DNA of 64,000 nt from Phylloscopus collybita (taxonomy: Eukaryota; Chordata; Aves; Passeriformes; Phylloscopidae). Below the pieces are notes generated by a model that was not told the origin of the DNA, made no database searches, and worked only from the letters and a program-made list of their open reading frames with translations. The stretch is from positions 21,309,001 to 21,373,000 of the forward strand of contig JAJNNQ010000018.1 of NCBI GenBank assembly GCA_027886175.1. The letters run 5' to 3'. A program made the translations under genes and the position numbers. Below are positions 25,101-38,274 of this stretch, piece after piece (position 1 is the stretch's first letter; every line of letters begins with the position of its first letter).

Positions 25101-27585
25101 TATATTCTTCTGCTCAAAGTGAAAACAAAATAAAGTCATCTTAATTACCATATCTTTAAGTCCTTTTTCTTAAGATCCCAAGCAAACAAGACAATTGGAA
25201 ACCAATCATACTCACTCATAAGACAGCCCTCCTGCTTAAATCTAAGTAAAACACATTTAAAATACCCATTTCTGTTTTTACCACAGCACAGAGTAAATTT
25301 TATGCTCTCTGCTGTACACAGCTTTAGAATCAAAGCAGAACTTCAGGGTCTTAATACCACTACAAAAGACTTAGGCCAAGAACCAGGGAAAAGGGAAAGG
25401 AAATACACCACCCGATGGAATTTACAGGGTATTATTACCCTGTGTACCTGGGTATAGTGTTAGTATACCTATGTATAGTATTATCTATACTATCAGAACA
25501 GTGCCTGTGAGCTTGGTTGTGAGCTGGACCAAGGATGCTTATTATACTACACAGGAAAGAAAAAACCCCAAACATTTAGAGAGTAGGTTTCTAGACAGGT
25601 GCTGAATGAATACAGTAAGGATTAGAAAACAGTAGCTCCTGGCTCAGGCCTGTATCCAGCCTGGTACAGCCTTTTAGCTTTCTAGCTAAAGCACTGCAAC
25701 CCCAAAGCAGCTTGGCAGCTCACCTCCCTTTGCAAGATGCTTGTTTCACTTGCTGTGGCCTATCCCATTAATCTTCTCACCATCAAATTTGCTCTTACCT
25801 CTTGCTTCCTGCATTAAGCTCTTCTAACACAAGGATAATATATTAAAGGAATAATAACACTGATAACAATAGTCTAAGAAATACATACTTCTTTCTCCGT
25901 ATTTCCCCTCGTTTGATTAGTCTCCCAGCAAGAGCAGCATTAATCACTGGGACAAGAGATAAAAGATAAAGTCCAATTTGAATTTTGCTGTGTGCTACTG
26001 AGAATGTATGTGAGTGTTCAGGCAGCAGGGAGGGAGGCCGCAGGATAATCTGTCATTTTATATATTTATGCTGTTGGAGGCAGTCAGGACTGGTTCTCCA
26101 TTGTTACCACAGATTAAAATCATTCATGTCCTTATACTTTCATTGGAGGTCATCTTTCAGGAAAAAGGAGATATTATGACCAAGTTAAATTCAAGCTATT
26201 TCTGCAAAGCTCTGTGTATGGCTTGGACACTGAGGCTATTGCTTGGATGTTAGAACACAACATATAGTATTTTTTGTCCTTATCTGACCTGACTCTTCTT
26301 AAACTGAGTCTTCTTGCTTTGAAATAGTTATGGGAAAATAACTGTTGCAAATGAGAGGAAGAGGTGCATTTTAAATGATCTTAGTTCAATTGAGTGATCC
26401 CAGCTCTGCCTGACTTCAAACTGCCATGGAAGAATCCATGGATCCTCAGATTTCACTTCCAGCATTTCTACTGAACTGAGTCTCAGCCACATAGGCAAAA
26501 ATAAAAGAATTTATCCTTAGGGAATATGGAGTGTGGAACCAAGCAAAAATTAAAAGTAGAAGAGTGGTTACTAGGCCATATAGTGCAAATTTGTCTTTTC
26601 CTAAAACTTTTGTTTTCCAAAACAGAGTTCCTAGAACCACCAGCCTACCAGTTACAGCCAGGTCACTCTCCATCTTTAAATCATGGTTCTTTCCCACATC
26701 TCCGTGAGAGAGATGTATCTGATCCTTTGGATCTTACTTCCCATCTGCTCCTCAGCACTCATCCTTTCTGTACCCACTTTAACACATTTAGCCACTAAAG
26801 CATTTTCAGCATTTCCTACTCTCTCATTCATGCCCCCTATAAAACTGCTGGTATTCCCTGGAAATTGTCCTTACTCACAAATCAATTTCCTTAGAACACC
26901 TAATCTGAGACACAGTAAAATGGGCAATACAGCACCATTTGAAAACTCTAGAGGTAATTATTAGGGAAGAGGATCCCTTTATTAGTAATTTTAAGGGTGA
27001 CAAGCCAACGTATTCTTTATGCAAATACAAATATCAAATACAAATACCAAACACTAAATAACAACTTTTCCTCCAAAAAGCCACTGTAAGAAAAAAAGGA
27101 AGCATTTATATCCTGTGCAATATCAGGAGAAACTGAAATCCAGTTTTTCACCCCTCTGGCTTTATTTTTCCTTGGAAACTTTGTGGAAACACGTTCTTAT
27201 CTTTTGGAATATAATGGAAGTAATTTTGCAATCAAATGAACAACATTCCACCTACTCATATGCCATTTAAGGGAGGAGATAAAGAATTGGTGGTTGTATA
27301 GCCTGTCTAGCTAATCACTACTTTTACGAGCTGTACCGTGACAGACATATCTTGCAAATCAGTGACAACTCATCCCACAGATGAAAAAGAAACTAGCAAA
27401 AACCCTTCTGTTTCTGTTAGCTAACAAAACCATCATTCTGCAGAAAATCCAAGGCATTAATTAGAGGGTTTCAGAAAGCAGGTCTGTCACAACAGCATGA
27501 ATGTGTTGCCAATTTTTCTGCATTCACTGAAATGAACAATCTAGGAAAGGTAAGAGGTACATTCCCACCTCTCTGCCAGTCCTGT

Positions 27586-27620
27586 AAAAAAATAAAACAA
27601 ACCCAAACCAAACAAATAAA
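27586..27620. repeat. A-rich low-complexity tract
   Basis: A runs with 'aacaaaccc' and 'aaaccaaac' groups. Confidence 0.85.
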
Positions 27621-28077
27621 ATGGAACTATATGTTCGGGAAGCATTCTGGCAGTGTCTGCAGCTTCTAGGCATTTCCCTGAAGTATATAAATAGCAAGAG
27701 GAACAGATATGCTATAACAAAACATGAGCCAATCCTCCAACTATATTTGAGCCATAACCATTGATTCTACTCCATTTATTTCCAATTAGTTGCTTTTGCA
27801 GTATTGGATTCTTCATCATATCTTGTCGCTGCACTACCATTCTAGAACAACACACTTGTCCTATTCTTTCATTTGGCTTGGGATCAAATGTATGGTCAAC
27901 TAGAATAGCTTCAGTTCCTGAGTACTGTATTAATCAGATTTTGAAAATGATCTTTCACGTGACTTTCAAGAATCCTTTTTGACAGGGTAAATGACATGTT
28001 TAAATGCACAAAGGGATGCTGTGTTTTGGAAAAAAAGTGCATACGGATGTTATTAATGTTACTTTCTGAGAAATGTT

Positions 28078-28094
28078 TGCCTGCCTGCCTGCCT
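28078..28094. repeat. (TGCC)4 tetranucleotide repeat
   Basis: Four TGCC units followed by 'tgaagaaggcagg', which partly complements it. Confidence 0.9.
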
Positions 28095-31000
28095 GAAGAA
28101 GGCAGGTATCAGCTTACTACAGCTGTTACTTCAGCTTCTTATTCTTTTATTCAAGAAAAGAGTGTGCTGCTGGTTGACCTAAAGGCAAGTAAAAATTTCA
28201 GTAGATCTTGATTAAGACAAAACTAAGTATCAGAGTAAAATCTGAAAAGATTCCGAAATTTTAGAAAAGTTCTAGACCTGCCCCCTTTTACCTTCCCTTT
28301 GCTCTTTGATGCTGGGCCAAATCTTCATTTCCAAAATTGACAGGAGAACAGAACTGGGTACATGTGTCAAAAATATCAGCTGAGATACTGCTGCAAGACC
28401 CAAATGACTGCTCAGACATGTATGTTAAGGGAATGTAATCTCAACCCTTCCAGAAATTAATCAGCCAACTCCGACCTTCTGTAAGCAATTAGACTGAAGA
28501 AATAAAAAGGCAGTGTGGATCCTACCAATACACACAGAGGAGTGGCTGAAGTGACTATTTGCTAATTTTACTATATAAAAACAGGTTATCCAAAGAATTA
28601 CTGTAAGCTATATTTTGAGAAATCATGCTATATGCCAACTTGTGGCTCTCAAGTTTGCCACACACATTCAGTCAAACCCCTCCCCTGGAGTCACGTGACA
28701 GACATCTCCATTTGGAGCCAACAATGGCCAAGTTAAATGCTCCAGTATTGTTGCTGCTAATGTCAACAAATGACAACATACACCAGCATATGCATGAACT
28801 AACTGTTTTACAAGCACAATGTTCTTACTGTAATTGTGCTTAGCAGAAATACAAGGCTGAGTTTACTTTCATCATCAGTACTTGTCAGCACTGGGGAGCA
28901 CAGGCTGGAAAAATAGTATTATAGCAAAATCACATTATTCTTTTGAATGGGCACTGTACTTGTGACTCACTTATGGCACTTCCAGAAAACTCGTTGCCTA
29001 TGGCACTTTCAGAAGTGCAGCACAACTGTCTTCTGCAAAGAGTGGATGAAACCATGAAAATCTAAGATTCTGTTTTAGATTATATGAACACTACAGGTAA
29101 TTCAGAGTGTCCTGAATATGACATCAATAAATATAATTGAAACACACCATGCCACTTGCACATCTAATACTCACTTGGAAAATATTTTTGTGCCTTTCCC
29201 ATATAGAACATTATCATATCCATGCTTCTGGTTAGGTAGCTACTACATTACACACCAAAGATTCTGTATTTCAGTGTGCACTAAACCTATTTCTATATTA
29301 CATATTTATAAAGTATTTAGAGGTCATTTGGCATTATTGAATTAGTAACTGTAACCTACATGAACAATAGCCTGCATGAAAATTTTCAACATTTGGATTC
29401 TTGCTTCCAAACTCTGCTTTCTTTCTCTGCTCAAAGCACGATACCATTTCATCATTACAGAAGAGATGTGACTACGAATAAATAAATGCCATTTTGTGAA
29501 TGTCACTGCAGCAATGCAGGAATGTAGTATAGGAGAAGGTATTCCACTCTGATGCACAGTAAAGTTTGGAGCTTTGGTCTCTTTAAGAAGAAATAATGGA
29601 GGAAGAAGCAGATACAAAGGGATAAGCACCAGACTGTGTAATTCTCAGCTGTGCCAATGAGCCAATGAAGTCAATCTTTAAGGCACAGACTCATCAAAAG
29701 CTCTTTTTTCATTAGAGTTTTGCAGTCTTGGGATGAAAATGTCACTAGTGACTTATAAGAAGCAAAAACCAAATTAAAGGCCAATTTCTTTCCCTACCAA
29801 ATTATTATCTATGAGTGTAAAAGAAAGTACCTAGGCAAGACCAAGGGTGAGACAATTTTATTTATCTTACTGACAGTGAAAGTCTAATTAGACTGACAAA
29901 TCTTCTGTGCTATTTTCCTTTGTGATATATACTGTAAGGAAGGATTTAGCCTGGAGCTGCATGTTATGGAAAGACATTAATCAAGATTATTGGACCCTCA
30001 ACAGAAAACACAGTTAGAAGGCTGAAAAGCCTAATGGTCAAAAATAAAGGTTGAGAACCTTATTCTAAGGCATGCCAATGGGTTGGATTCTCCATATAGA
30101 TAATGGGCAGATCCCTCTCTCTAGAGAGAATAGTCTGCCTATAATAAATCATGAACTGTCATTCTATGGCTCTAAAATCATAGCTGAAAACATCCACAAG
30201 TAATTTCGTCTTGTCACCTACAACCTATAGCTTGAAGAGTTAGGCATGTGTCATTTTCCACATCTCAAGCAGTAGAGGCATGCCCTGGATAGGTAACAGA
30301 GCGCACAGTCTCTGGTTCCTCATGAAGAGCATAAATCCATCTGTCCTCCCAGAAAGGTTCTGATCTCTTTTCCACAGAAAACTGTTTTGATCTTGGGTCC
30401 TCAGACATCCATGCCATAGGCCAGACATACTAGGGACCTGCCCTAGTGCCTCCAGAAGGTTACCTGGTTCTCCACTTGGATTTGATGAACTGAGTGTGTT
30501 TTGAATGGAAGATGTGTGTCACGATGAACGATCTCTAGACTAGCTTTAGTAATTAACTTTGCACAAATTGTTTGAAAACTGAATGACCCAGCTGTGAATG
30601 AAGACAGAATGTGCCACATAAAAGCATATGGACAGTCTCCTAAAAAGCTTTGAACAGCGACACATAAAAAAGAATTCTGACAACACAAGCACCTGCCATG
30701 GACGCAGAAGAAAAGAGAATGAGTGTCACTTTAACCTGTTTTCACACAGGTCTCCCAAACAAAAAAAATCCCAGTAGTACTTCATTAATAACTGAAGCCG
30801 TTCTTTATATAAGCAAATAGGGACATGTGGGATTCCAGGACCTCTAACTAATGAAGTAGCCCTGTGAGAAGCATGATAGCCTTGCAAGAATGCACTGTGG
30901 CTCAGCACAGTGACTCTCATTCAGAAGCAGTCTGCATGGCCTCCCTCTGTACCACACACAAAAGCTAGCAGCTTGTCTTTAAGGCCTTTGTGGCTAATGT

Positions 31001-33449
31001 GGCCAAACAGAAGTCTCAGAGAAGATATTATTACCACAGGAGAGTCTAATGTGCCAGGGCCCTGAGAGGCAGCAAGAAATTAGTACAGTAAATGCCATTT
31101 CTGAACAGACTGTACTTAAATACAGGATGAAACCATGTGTGAGAAAGTCAAATCAGTGCTTCTTCTTCGGGCAGCAGAGCACAAGCACCATTTGCAATTC
31201 ACTGAAACAAAAACAAATTGAATCTTCTTTTTCTCCCTTATTTTCAGTTAGCAAAAAAGGGTCAGCTCTTGTTACTTCCTTCTCTGAATCACAGGAACAT
31301 TCCTAGCAGTATAGAATACAGGTATATATCTCAACTGTTTCTCACTCAAATCCTAGCTGTCCACCACTGATTTAACTGCCTTGCAGAAATTTAGTATGAA
31401 TTTATAGACATTTTGAATGCTAATTTCGGTGCCACTGGGTATTTCCAGCAATATTTTTTCTCTCAATTCCCTTTATTTTGGTTGTTTGTCCAAAACTATA
31501 TACCATGTCTAAGATCTTCAAAAGCTGATGCATATCATTTGTCTGAACATCTACTCTATTTCTAAGCCTCCTCATTTTCCAGCTGTTTTAATCTAACTGT
31601 GCACTAAAATACTTCTGTCAGTTCTCAGACTACCTAACTGCAGGAGGTGTCTTGGTGTGTGTTACAAGCAGAAGATATCTTTGAACTTATCATGCTCTTC
31701 TGTAGTTTCTTAACAAGTGATGTGTAAATCCAAGTCCTTCTGAAATTCCCTTGGATTTTGTAACATTTTGAGACTTGATATTCTGCACAAGATGTATATG
31801 CATTTCAAAAAGGAGTAGTTTAAGTTACTTACATATGAAAATGAGTAATACAAGTAGCACAGATACTACAGAGTAAGAACAGAAATCCTTTATCATGATT
31901 TGTGCCATCGTGCATTAGATGTTTCACTTTTATTTGTATCATGCTTGGTATTTCTACAATTGGCCAGAACTGTTCTGTGCCAAGTGCTGTGCACACCCAG
32001 AATAAAAACTACATTTTGAACTCAAGAAGTCTGCAATCTTAGCCTAAAACAAGCTATCACACATGGAAACAGAAACATGGATAATGAAACAAAAAAAATG
32101 TGACAACATTGATTGACTTGACCAACAGTGGTCTTAGACCATCAACAGCCTAACCTTTTGACAACTTTTTGGCATGCATCATGATGACAAAAGTTTTAGT
32201 GGGATTGGAAAAAAACCCCGCTGGTCTTTTTGTATGGTATCAGGAAGCGGTAAGATTCCTATGATCAAATCTAAGAGGTGAGCAAAAAGTGCTTGAATCA
32301 AGCTGATCGGAATCAGAAGAGGCTAAACTTCAAACAGCCTTGAAAGCAAAGAAAAACTGTTTGTTTCTGAGCAGAAAAGAGAAGAGAAAGCTGGAACAAG
32401 GTAATAACTAAGTGTATTTGTACCCCTCATAGCCTTAGGTATCTATATTTTATGTTTCCCAAAGAGTAAACTTGTTCTATTAGATTTTTCCACCACTTAG
32501 ATCTAAAATTGTAAGCAGGCTTGATGATGGTGATGTCGAACACAAGCAAGATAAAATAACCATTAGGCACCTGAAAAACCATGGCTGGAGATACTGCCCA
32601 AACAGTAAAAGACAATTTCTTCTCACTTTCACCACACAGATACTGCAGCTTAAGCAGACAGAATCAAATTCCACTAAAAATAAGGAAGAAAGCCAAGCTA
32701 TCTGTGCTGCGACAGCAATAAAATGGCCCAATATTGAAATGCAGAAAGTTGTAATGGAGGTACATATTGACCTTTATTTTTCTTTCAGCGGGTAGCATGA
32801 AGTGTCAAAGAGTTATTGCTTTAATATCAGCTGAGATGAGGCCATTTGTTGTGGTGCATGTGTATCCAGGAAATCGCTGCTCTAACCATGTTTTTAGAAG
32901 CACGTTGACACTTTATTAAATCTTCTTGATGCTCTTTCAGCACACAGTGGTCTCTGTAGGCTGAGTGAACTGCCACGTAGGCTAGGCAGGAAGCTCTCAG
33001 AAAGAGTTCCTTTTCAGGCAAGCCAGCATAATTTCCAGCTTGACCCAGCCCATAAAGGCCCAGTGCTGCTTTTTGTCCACTGGTATGGCTAAACACAGTT
33101 CTGCTGCCTTTAAAAATTATAGATGATACATAAAAAATATATAAGAACCACAGACTTACAGGAGATGTAACTGTACAAATATTTTCTCTAAAATTAGAAC
33201 TAGTCACTGTGGAGAAGGAACTGTAATTCTCACAAAGCTTATGACAGACCGTGACCAAACCTGGGGTAATTTCCCCTTATTTAGCTGAAACTTTATTAAA
33301 TCATCTACTGGTGTTTGAGGCTAATAACTCAATTAATCCCAGTCCTGTTGCCATCTGGATTTACAGACTACCAAAGCAGGCACTGTTAGAAACTCAGTTT
33401 GGAATTAATTACTCTAATAGTTGTAAATTCCACTGCAGCCAGACGTACC

Positions 33450-33905
33450 TCACAGAATCACAGAATAGCTGTGGTAGGAAGGGACCTCTGGAGGTCATCT
33501 AGTCCAAACCTCTGGTCACATAAGATCATGCAGAGTCAGCTGTCCAGGGCTATATGCAGATGGCTTTTGAATATTTAACAGCCCGGACACTCCACAACTT
33601 TTTGGGGCAACCTGCAGCCATGCTCAGTCACCCTCACGTTACAAATGTTTCCTGACAACTGGAAGGAAAGTCCTGTGTCTCAGTTTGTGCCCTGTCTTTG
33701 GTCCTGCCACTGGGCACCACTGCCATCTTTACACTCTTCCTTCAGGTACCCCTACACACAGTTAAGATCCCCCCCGAGTCCTCTCTTTTCCAGGATGAAC
33801 AGTCCCAGCTCTCAGCTTTTTCTCATACGAAAAATGCTCCAGTCCCTTACTCATTTTAGAGGCTCTTTGCTAGAGTCTCTGAGGTAGCTCCATCTCTGTA
33901 ATGAT
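33450..33905 (-). mobile_element. CR1 LINE fragment, antisense, close to exon C
   Basis: The complement of a CR1 3' end begins 'cacagaatcacagaatagct' and 'ggacctctggaggtcatcta'. It continues through 'gacactccacaactttttgg' and 'ctcagtttgtgccctgtctt', to 'ccaggatgaacagtcccagc' and 'gctctttgctagagtctctg'. It lies about 0.8 kb downstream of exon C in transcript sense. It is coding-dead. Confidence 0.88.
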
Positions 33906-34729
33906 TTCAAAACAAACGTTTCATTCTAGATAACACAATAACATGATAGCATACTGCTGTAATAAATAATCCAAAACTCAGATTGGTTATTCACATGATT
34001 CTTTTCTTTGCACAGACAAGGAGAGCCAATAGAAGGTATTTATTTCTAATCAGTACATATTCTGGCTGCCACAAAAGTGGTCCCAAACCCACTGCATTTT
34101 AAGGGTTGAAATAACCACTTTGGCACAATTAAATCAGATAATATGAAATAATTTTTTTTTTTTTTTATTTAGGAATGATTTTTTACCAAATAGTTTGAAA
34201 CTGCTCTATGTTGGAACATCTACATTTTGCAAGAAACTAATCCTGATAGCATTCCTTCAAAATCCTCTGCAGGAAGGCTATAAAAGGGAAAGAAAAAATG
34301 ACTCCAACTGGAAGTAATGCTCCATTGCTTTTCTCCTCATTATGAACTTCAGTATTGCAGCAGTTCATCCTGTCATAATAAAAAATAACCATACACCCAC
34401 CCCCCCATTAAGCCGTGTAACTCTCTTCGAAATACATTTCCCCACATATGGAACTTCTGAAACAGAGTTAAAACCTTGTTCTTGTTCACATTGTGACAAT
34501 CTCACACAAATTGGCTTGCACTTGATCAGGAGCACAATCCATTCCTATTCTTACATATATGTGCCACAGCAATTCAGCCAGCTGTTTGTCCTGTCTCCAA
34601 CACAGGAGGACAACATTTTTAAAATAGTTACATGGGGCATCATTCAGAGAACATAGCTCCTATGAATTTACAAACAAGCAGCAAGATGAATTAAGAACTG
34701 AAGGAAATGGAGAAGACTGATTGACTCAC

Positions 34730-35037
34730 CTGGATGCTGGGTGGTGAACGATTTTTTCGGGTGGTGGTGGTTGCCATCGTGGTTGTGGTCTCCATGACTG
34801 TAGTCGACATTTCCGGTGGCACCGATGTTGTGGGTGTTGTTCCCAAGATGGAAGGGACCTCCCCAACGAGTCGGACACTTCCATTGATCTTAATGTTGGG
34901 GTTGTTCTCTGCTGCCATGTTCAGCACTTTCAGGCCATTGTAATAGAGACCGGAGAGCTGGCCTTGGAAGAGACGCCCTCTGTCCTTCCCTCCTATGGCT
35001 ATTTGCGCCTGGGTGTTGAAGATCGTTAACTGTCGTC
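34730..35037 (-). CDS. NRXN3: Neurexin-3 exon C: end of LNS6 and start of Thr-rich stalk
   Basis: This 308-nt exon plus the carried-in G encodes 103 residues. Residues 1-8, GRQLTIFN, carry the Ile and Asn equivalent to Ca2+ ligands Ile236 and Asn238 of neurexin-1beta (family knowledge). Residues to about 62 complete the LNS6 fold, including [20 protein letters not shown] and a sequon at INGS. From about residue 63 a Ser/Thr/Pro-rich juxtamembrane stalk begins ([18 protein letters not shown]), probably O-glycosylated. The wording '[12 protein letters not shown]', '[13 protein letters not shown]' and 'TTTTRKNRS' fits neurexin-3 rather than neurexin-1 ('NSQATI', 'NDANIAIVGNVRL', recalled from memory). 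The acceptor is CCCCCCTTCACTAG|GAC at 35039-35038 and the donor is CAG|GTGAGT at 34729-34728, a full consensus. The exon ends in phase 0. Reading through the donor adds 12 residues before a stop. The next exon (stalk/SS5 region) was not found downstream in the window. Confidence 0.96.
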
Positions 35038-35289
35038 CTAGTGAAGGGGGGTGAATAACATTATTGACAGACATTTCCTTCAATTTGCATACTACACTGA
35101 GCCCTGGCCCGAAGTGATGGACAAAGGGAAAGTAGATTCATTCTTGGGACTGTTTATGGTGACTGTAGAGAAACAGTATGGAAATGCAGTGCCTAAAAGT
35201 TATTAATAAGGATAATTAGCCTGAAAGTATGAATACATAAAACTGAACCTTATACCTCAGCATCCACTCACACATCAAAATTCTGGAAA

Positions 35290-35321
35290 ACTGGATGAAT
35301 TTTAGGACTGGATGAATTTTA
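35290..35321. repeat. 17-bp tandem duplication
   Basis: 'actggatgaattttagg' is followed at once by 'actggatgaatttta'. The second copy is slightly shorter. Confidence 0.92.
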
Positions 35322-35557
35322 AACTACAACATAGCTATTTTTCTACTATCCATTTAGACTGCAGTACCTGTCAAGATTTAGCCCATACATAAACCTCCTT
35401 TTGGATTGGTTAAAGCACTGGATTAACTCATAAAGCCGCTTCTAATAATGCAAAGGTTTCAAGGGTTGGCTCAAAAACAGTAAAACATCAGGTAAAAATG
35501 AAGCGATATAAGAATTGAGTAAGGAGTGTTATGGCAGGATCAGTCATGATCTTTCAC

Positions 35558-35618
35558 CTTTGTGTTGTGACTTTGTGTAGACTTTGTGTTGTGACTTTGT
35601 GCAGACTTTGTGTTGTGA
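35558..35618. repeat. 24-bp tandem repeat, about 2.5 copies
   Basis: Copies at 35558-35581 and 35582-35605 differ by a single T/C, followed by a 13-bp partial copy at 35606-35618. The unit begins 'ctttgtgttgtga' and ends 'ctttgtgtaga'. It lies about 520 bp before the exon C acceptor in transcript sense. Confidence 0.95.
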
Positions 35619-35744
35619 AGGGTTGCAAATCTAAACCCAAGAAAGAACAAACACAAACATTTCTGATGTCTCTGAAAGAGCAAAGCTTTTGAAATAGTGA
35701 GGATAACCGTGCTTCAGATGGTTAAGCCCCAGAATGCCTTACTC

Positions 35745-35832
35745 TGCTCTTACAGACAGTGAAATTCAAATGTAGGCAGGTTATATGGTTTAGTCAAGGT
35801 CACATCTTGAGTGTTAGAAGAAGTCCAGTATC
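35745..35832 (+). mobile_element. Possible MIR-like SINE fragment
   Basis: The string 'ttacagacagtgaaattcaa' followed by 'gtttagtcaaggtcacatct' and 'gagtgttagaagaagtccag' resembles the MIR segment 'tttacagatg.ggaaactga...cttgcccaaggtcacacagc'. It is short and diverged, and lies about 0.7 kb upstream of exon C in transcript sense. Confidence 0.38.
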
Positions 35833-37634
35833 ATATGTAATAAAAAATATAATTATTAAGAGTAAATCTAGTAACAATTGCCGATTCACCTAATTCTGCA
35901 GGATACTTACATCACATTCAGCCTGGACTGCTCTATAAATGCTGTTTATGTCCCAGGCTACACTAGGTTGACCATGTTAAGAAATAAATTGCTTCACGAA
36001 GTGCAAAGACAGTGTCTATAATTTTACTATTTCTCAAAAGATTAGGGGCATGCCACCTTATATCTGCTGAATCAGCAGACAGTCAGACTGGACATTGCCC
36101 TGAAGGGTTATCAATGCTGCTTCAAGTCAATCATAATTTAAATATCCTGGGCTTTCCCACTTTTATGAAGTTTGAAATATGTTTTCCAATCCCATTCCCA
36201 CTCCCCAGTTCTCACTCGCCACTTTCTGTCTAGTCCAGCCTGATGAGAGGTGCAGAATGCCACCATGTAGGAAAGCACAGCCTATGATCCACTGCTCATT
36301 CCTTCACAGCCAGTGGTTAGAGTAGATCAAAATACATGGGGGAGCTCACCAATTTTGGTCGTCGTGGCAGGTCTCGAAGCCAAGTGGTGATGCGGTGTAG
36401 CATCATCTTATGGTGACAGGATGGACCATGGGGAAAAGAATGGGGACAAGAGAAGAAATGTATCTGAAAGTAGTTCCTGTCCCCAAAGAGGGCCCTAGCT
36501 AACTAAGCAACAATATATGGAGAGGTGTAACACACAGACATGTGGAGGTGGGCTGCACAACCCTTGTGCTCCTCACTCTCAGATTTGTAAATGGAAAATT
36601 AGGACTTGATCAGGGTGGAGTAACTGCATTGATGAAGAAATGAGAAAAAAAAAATGGGGGGGTATCCTTTCCCACATGGAAAGTGTTGAAACACCTGATG
36701 CGATATACTGCATCTCAGGAGGTTTTAAACTTGCCAGAGGCAACATACGTCTATTAAAACATCAATAAACATGCACTGAAGCCACACATCCTCAGAATGT
36801 AAAGAGAGCCTTTAATCTTGTCTATGACAAAAATAGGGCCCAGTAACAATATCTATTAAACTATTCCTCCCTCTCAGTCCAGTGCCTGTCTGAATTAGAG
36901 GAAATGGCACTGTACACTGTAGAAGCTCAAATACTGTCCCATACCATGTCCTCAGAGGTTGCTTTTCTTTTGTCATGTTGTTCTTTGGGTTTTTTTAAGG
37001 GATATGCTGTAAGAACTTCACTACACCATTTTCCCTTCACTGAATATGTTCCCTCCCTCTAGCATACAGTTCTGTCCATACTGTCCCTGCCCCTACAAAC
37101 TCAGACATGTCACCCACTACTGCTACCTTCTTCCCATCTCAGTCGTGATAAGAGTGCCAAAGAGCAGAGATAAGATGAGTAAAGATGGGACTTCTGAGTA
37201 AAGGGACTTATTTCACTAATCTTGAGATGTTATGTCTGAAAACAGATGGAAGATAACTGACAGTTCAGTTTTCCATTTGCATTTCCATTCCCTCTTCCCT
37301 TGAATTAATTTAGTATCTTTTTTCATCTTTTGCCAAGGGGAAGAAGGTGGAAGGTGATGAGAAAGGAAAAATTTTGCCTGCTCCAGGTAGGAGAGCTCCC
37401 AAACAAGGACAGGAGAGGGGTTCTCTCAGTTTTATTGAGCTCAGGATGTCAGCTATTCTAACCCAAACTCATAGTATAGCTTTACACATCTGTCATATCT
37501 CTTGCATTATTTGCAAGAATGAAGAGTTAGTATATTAAGCCTGAAAAAAAGAGACCATGTCTCCAATTCTGGGCCTTCACCTACATTTTTAATGTTGAAA
37601 GAAAGTGTACACCAAGGAGGTGACCCTATTTCAG

Positions 37635-37660
37635 AAAAAAAAAAAAAAAAAAAAAAAAAA
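37635..37660. repeat. A26 homopolymer
   Basis: An uninterrupted run of 26 A residues, preceded by 'cctatttcag' and followed by 'gggaactttg'. No parent retroelement or retrocopied gene was recognised upstream. Confidence 0.97.
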
Positions 37661-38274
37661 GGGAACTTTGTGCATTTTGGAGTCTTCACTGTAAAATGGT
37701 TTTCCAGACCAGGATTCATGCACTGCACCATACGCTTAATGCTGGAAACCACACTAAAAATGTGTTTGCTAAAAGAACAATCACTTGTTGCAGTCACCTA
37801 GTACCTGCAATTCCTCATTCTTTGCTCTAAGATGGTGTACACGCGCATGGTAAACACACCAGGGAAATGAATATGGAATGAGAAAAAACTTTGGAAAGAA
37901 TATTCACTTCATTCTGCCACCATATGTCTCTTCTGATCATTCTTTCAATGGAATGTAGCTGAAGCCTTTACTTCCCCTAAGTAAAATTTATTTGACCACT
38001 GAATTTTATTGAGGAACTATTTACATTAGTAAACTCTACTAGGTGTGTAATTCAATTCTGCAGTCCTTTTTTTTTCCACAGAGAACTCTTCCTACTGCTA
38101 TATTAGTGTCATACTAAAGAAAAATTATGAGGTGTTTTGTAAGTATTCTGAATAGTTCAGGCTCTTGTTTCTTTGCTCTCTCATTGACTTCTTCATTTGG
38201 AAAACTGAATTCTAATTAAAAATACCACAGAGGAATCTAAAATGTAACCTTTCTGTAGCACTAGAAGAGATTTT

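Larger units (their letters stand above)
1..34729 (-). other. NRXN3: NRXN3 intron downstream of exon C (partial, at least 34.7 kb)
   Basis: The region starts with a consensus GTGAGT donor at 34729. I searched it on the minus strand for the next neurexin-3 exon (the Ser/Asp/Glu-rich stalk and SS5 region, transmembrane helix, and tail ending in a PDZ motif) and found none, so the intron probably continues past base 1. CR1 copies occupy 4900-5722, 5915-6406, 7830-9065, 10340-10750, 24732-25100 and 33450-33905, with a MIR-like relic at 11090-11215. Stretches 1-4890, 6410-7820, 11220-24730 and 25100-33450 contain only low-complexity tracts and sequence I could not assign. Confidence 0.7.

Noticed and set aside
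28078..28110. Hairpin-like 'tgcctgcctgcctg...aggcagg'
   Set aside because: Explained by the TGCC repeat; no other sign of an RNA gene.
32827..33258. 143-codon minus-strand open frame, the longest in the window
   Set aside because: No recognised domain, and no splice or promoter context. By a rough estimate, about one frame of this length is expected by chance in 64 kb of six-frame sequence at this base composition. Cross-species coding-conservation analysis would settle it.
1..34729. Search for SS5, transmembrane and cytoplasmic neurexin-3 exons
   Set aside because: No minus-strand segment with the expected acidic stalk, transmembrane or tail sequence was seen. Short exons are easy to miss by eye; a translated alignment with NRXN3 would decide.
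34734..34943. Valine-rich 69-codon frame antisense to exon C
   Set aside because: It is the complement of the Thr-rich stalk coding sequence, a shadow of exon C.
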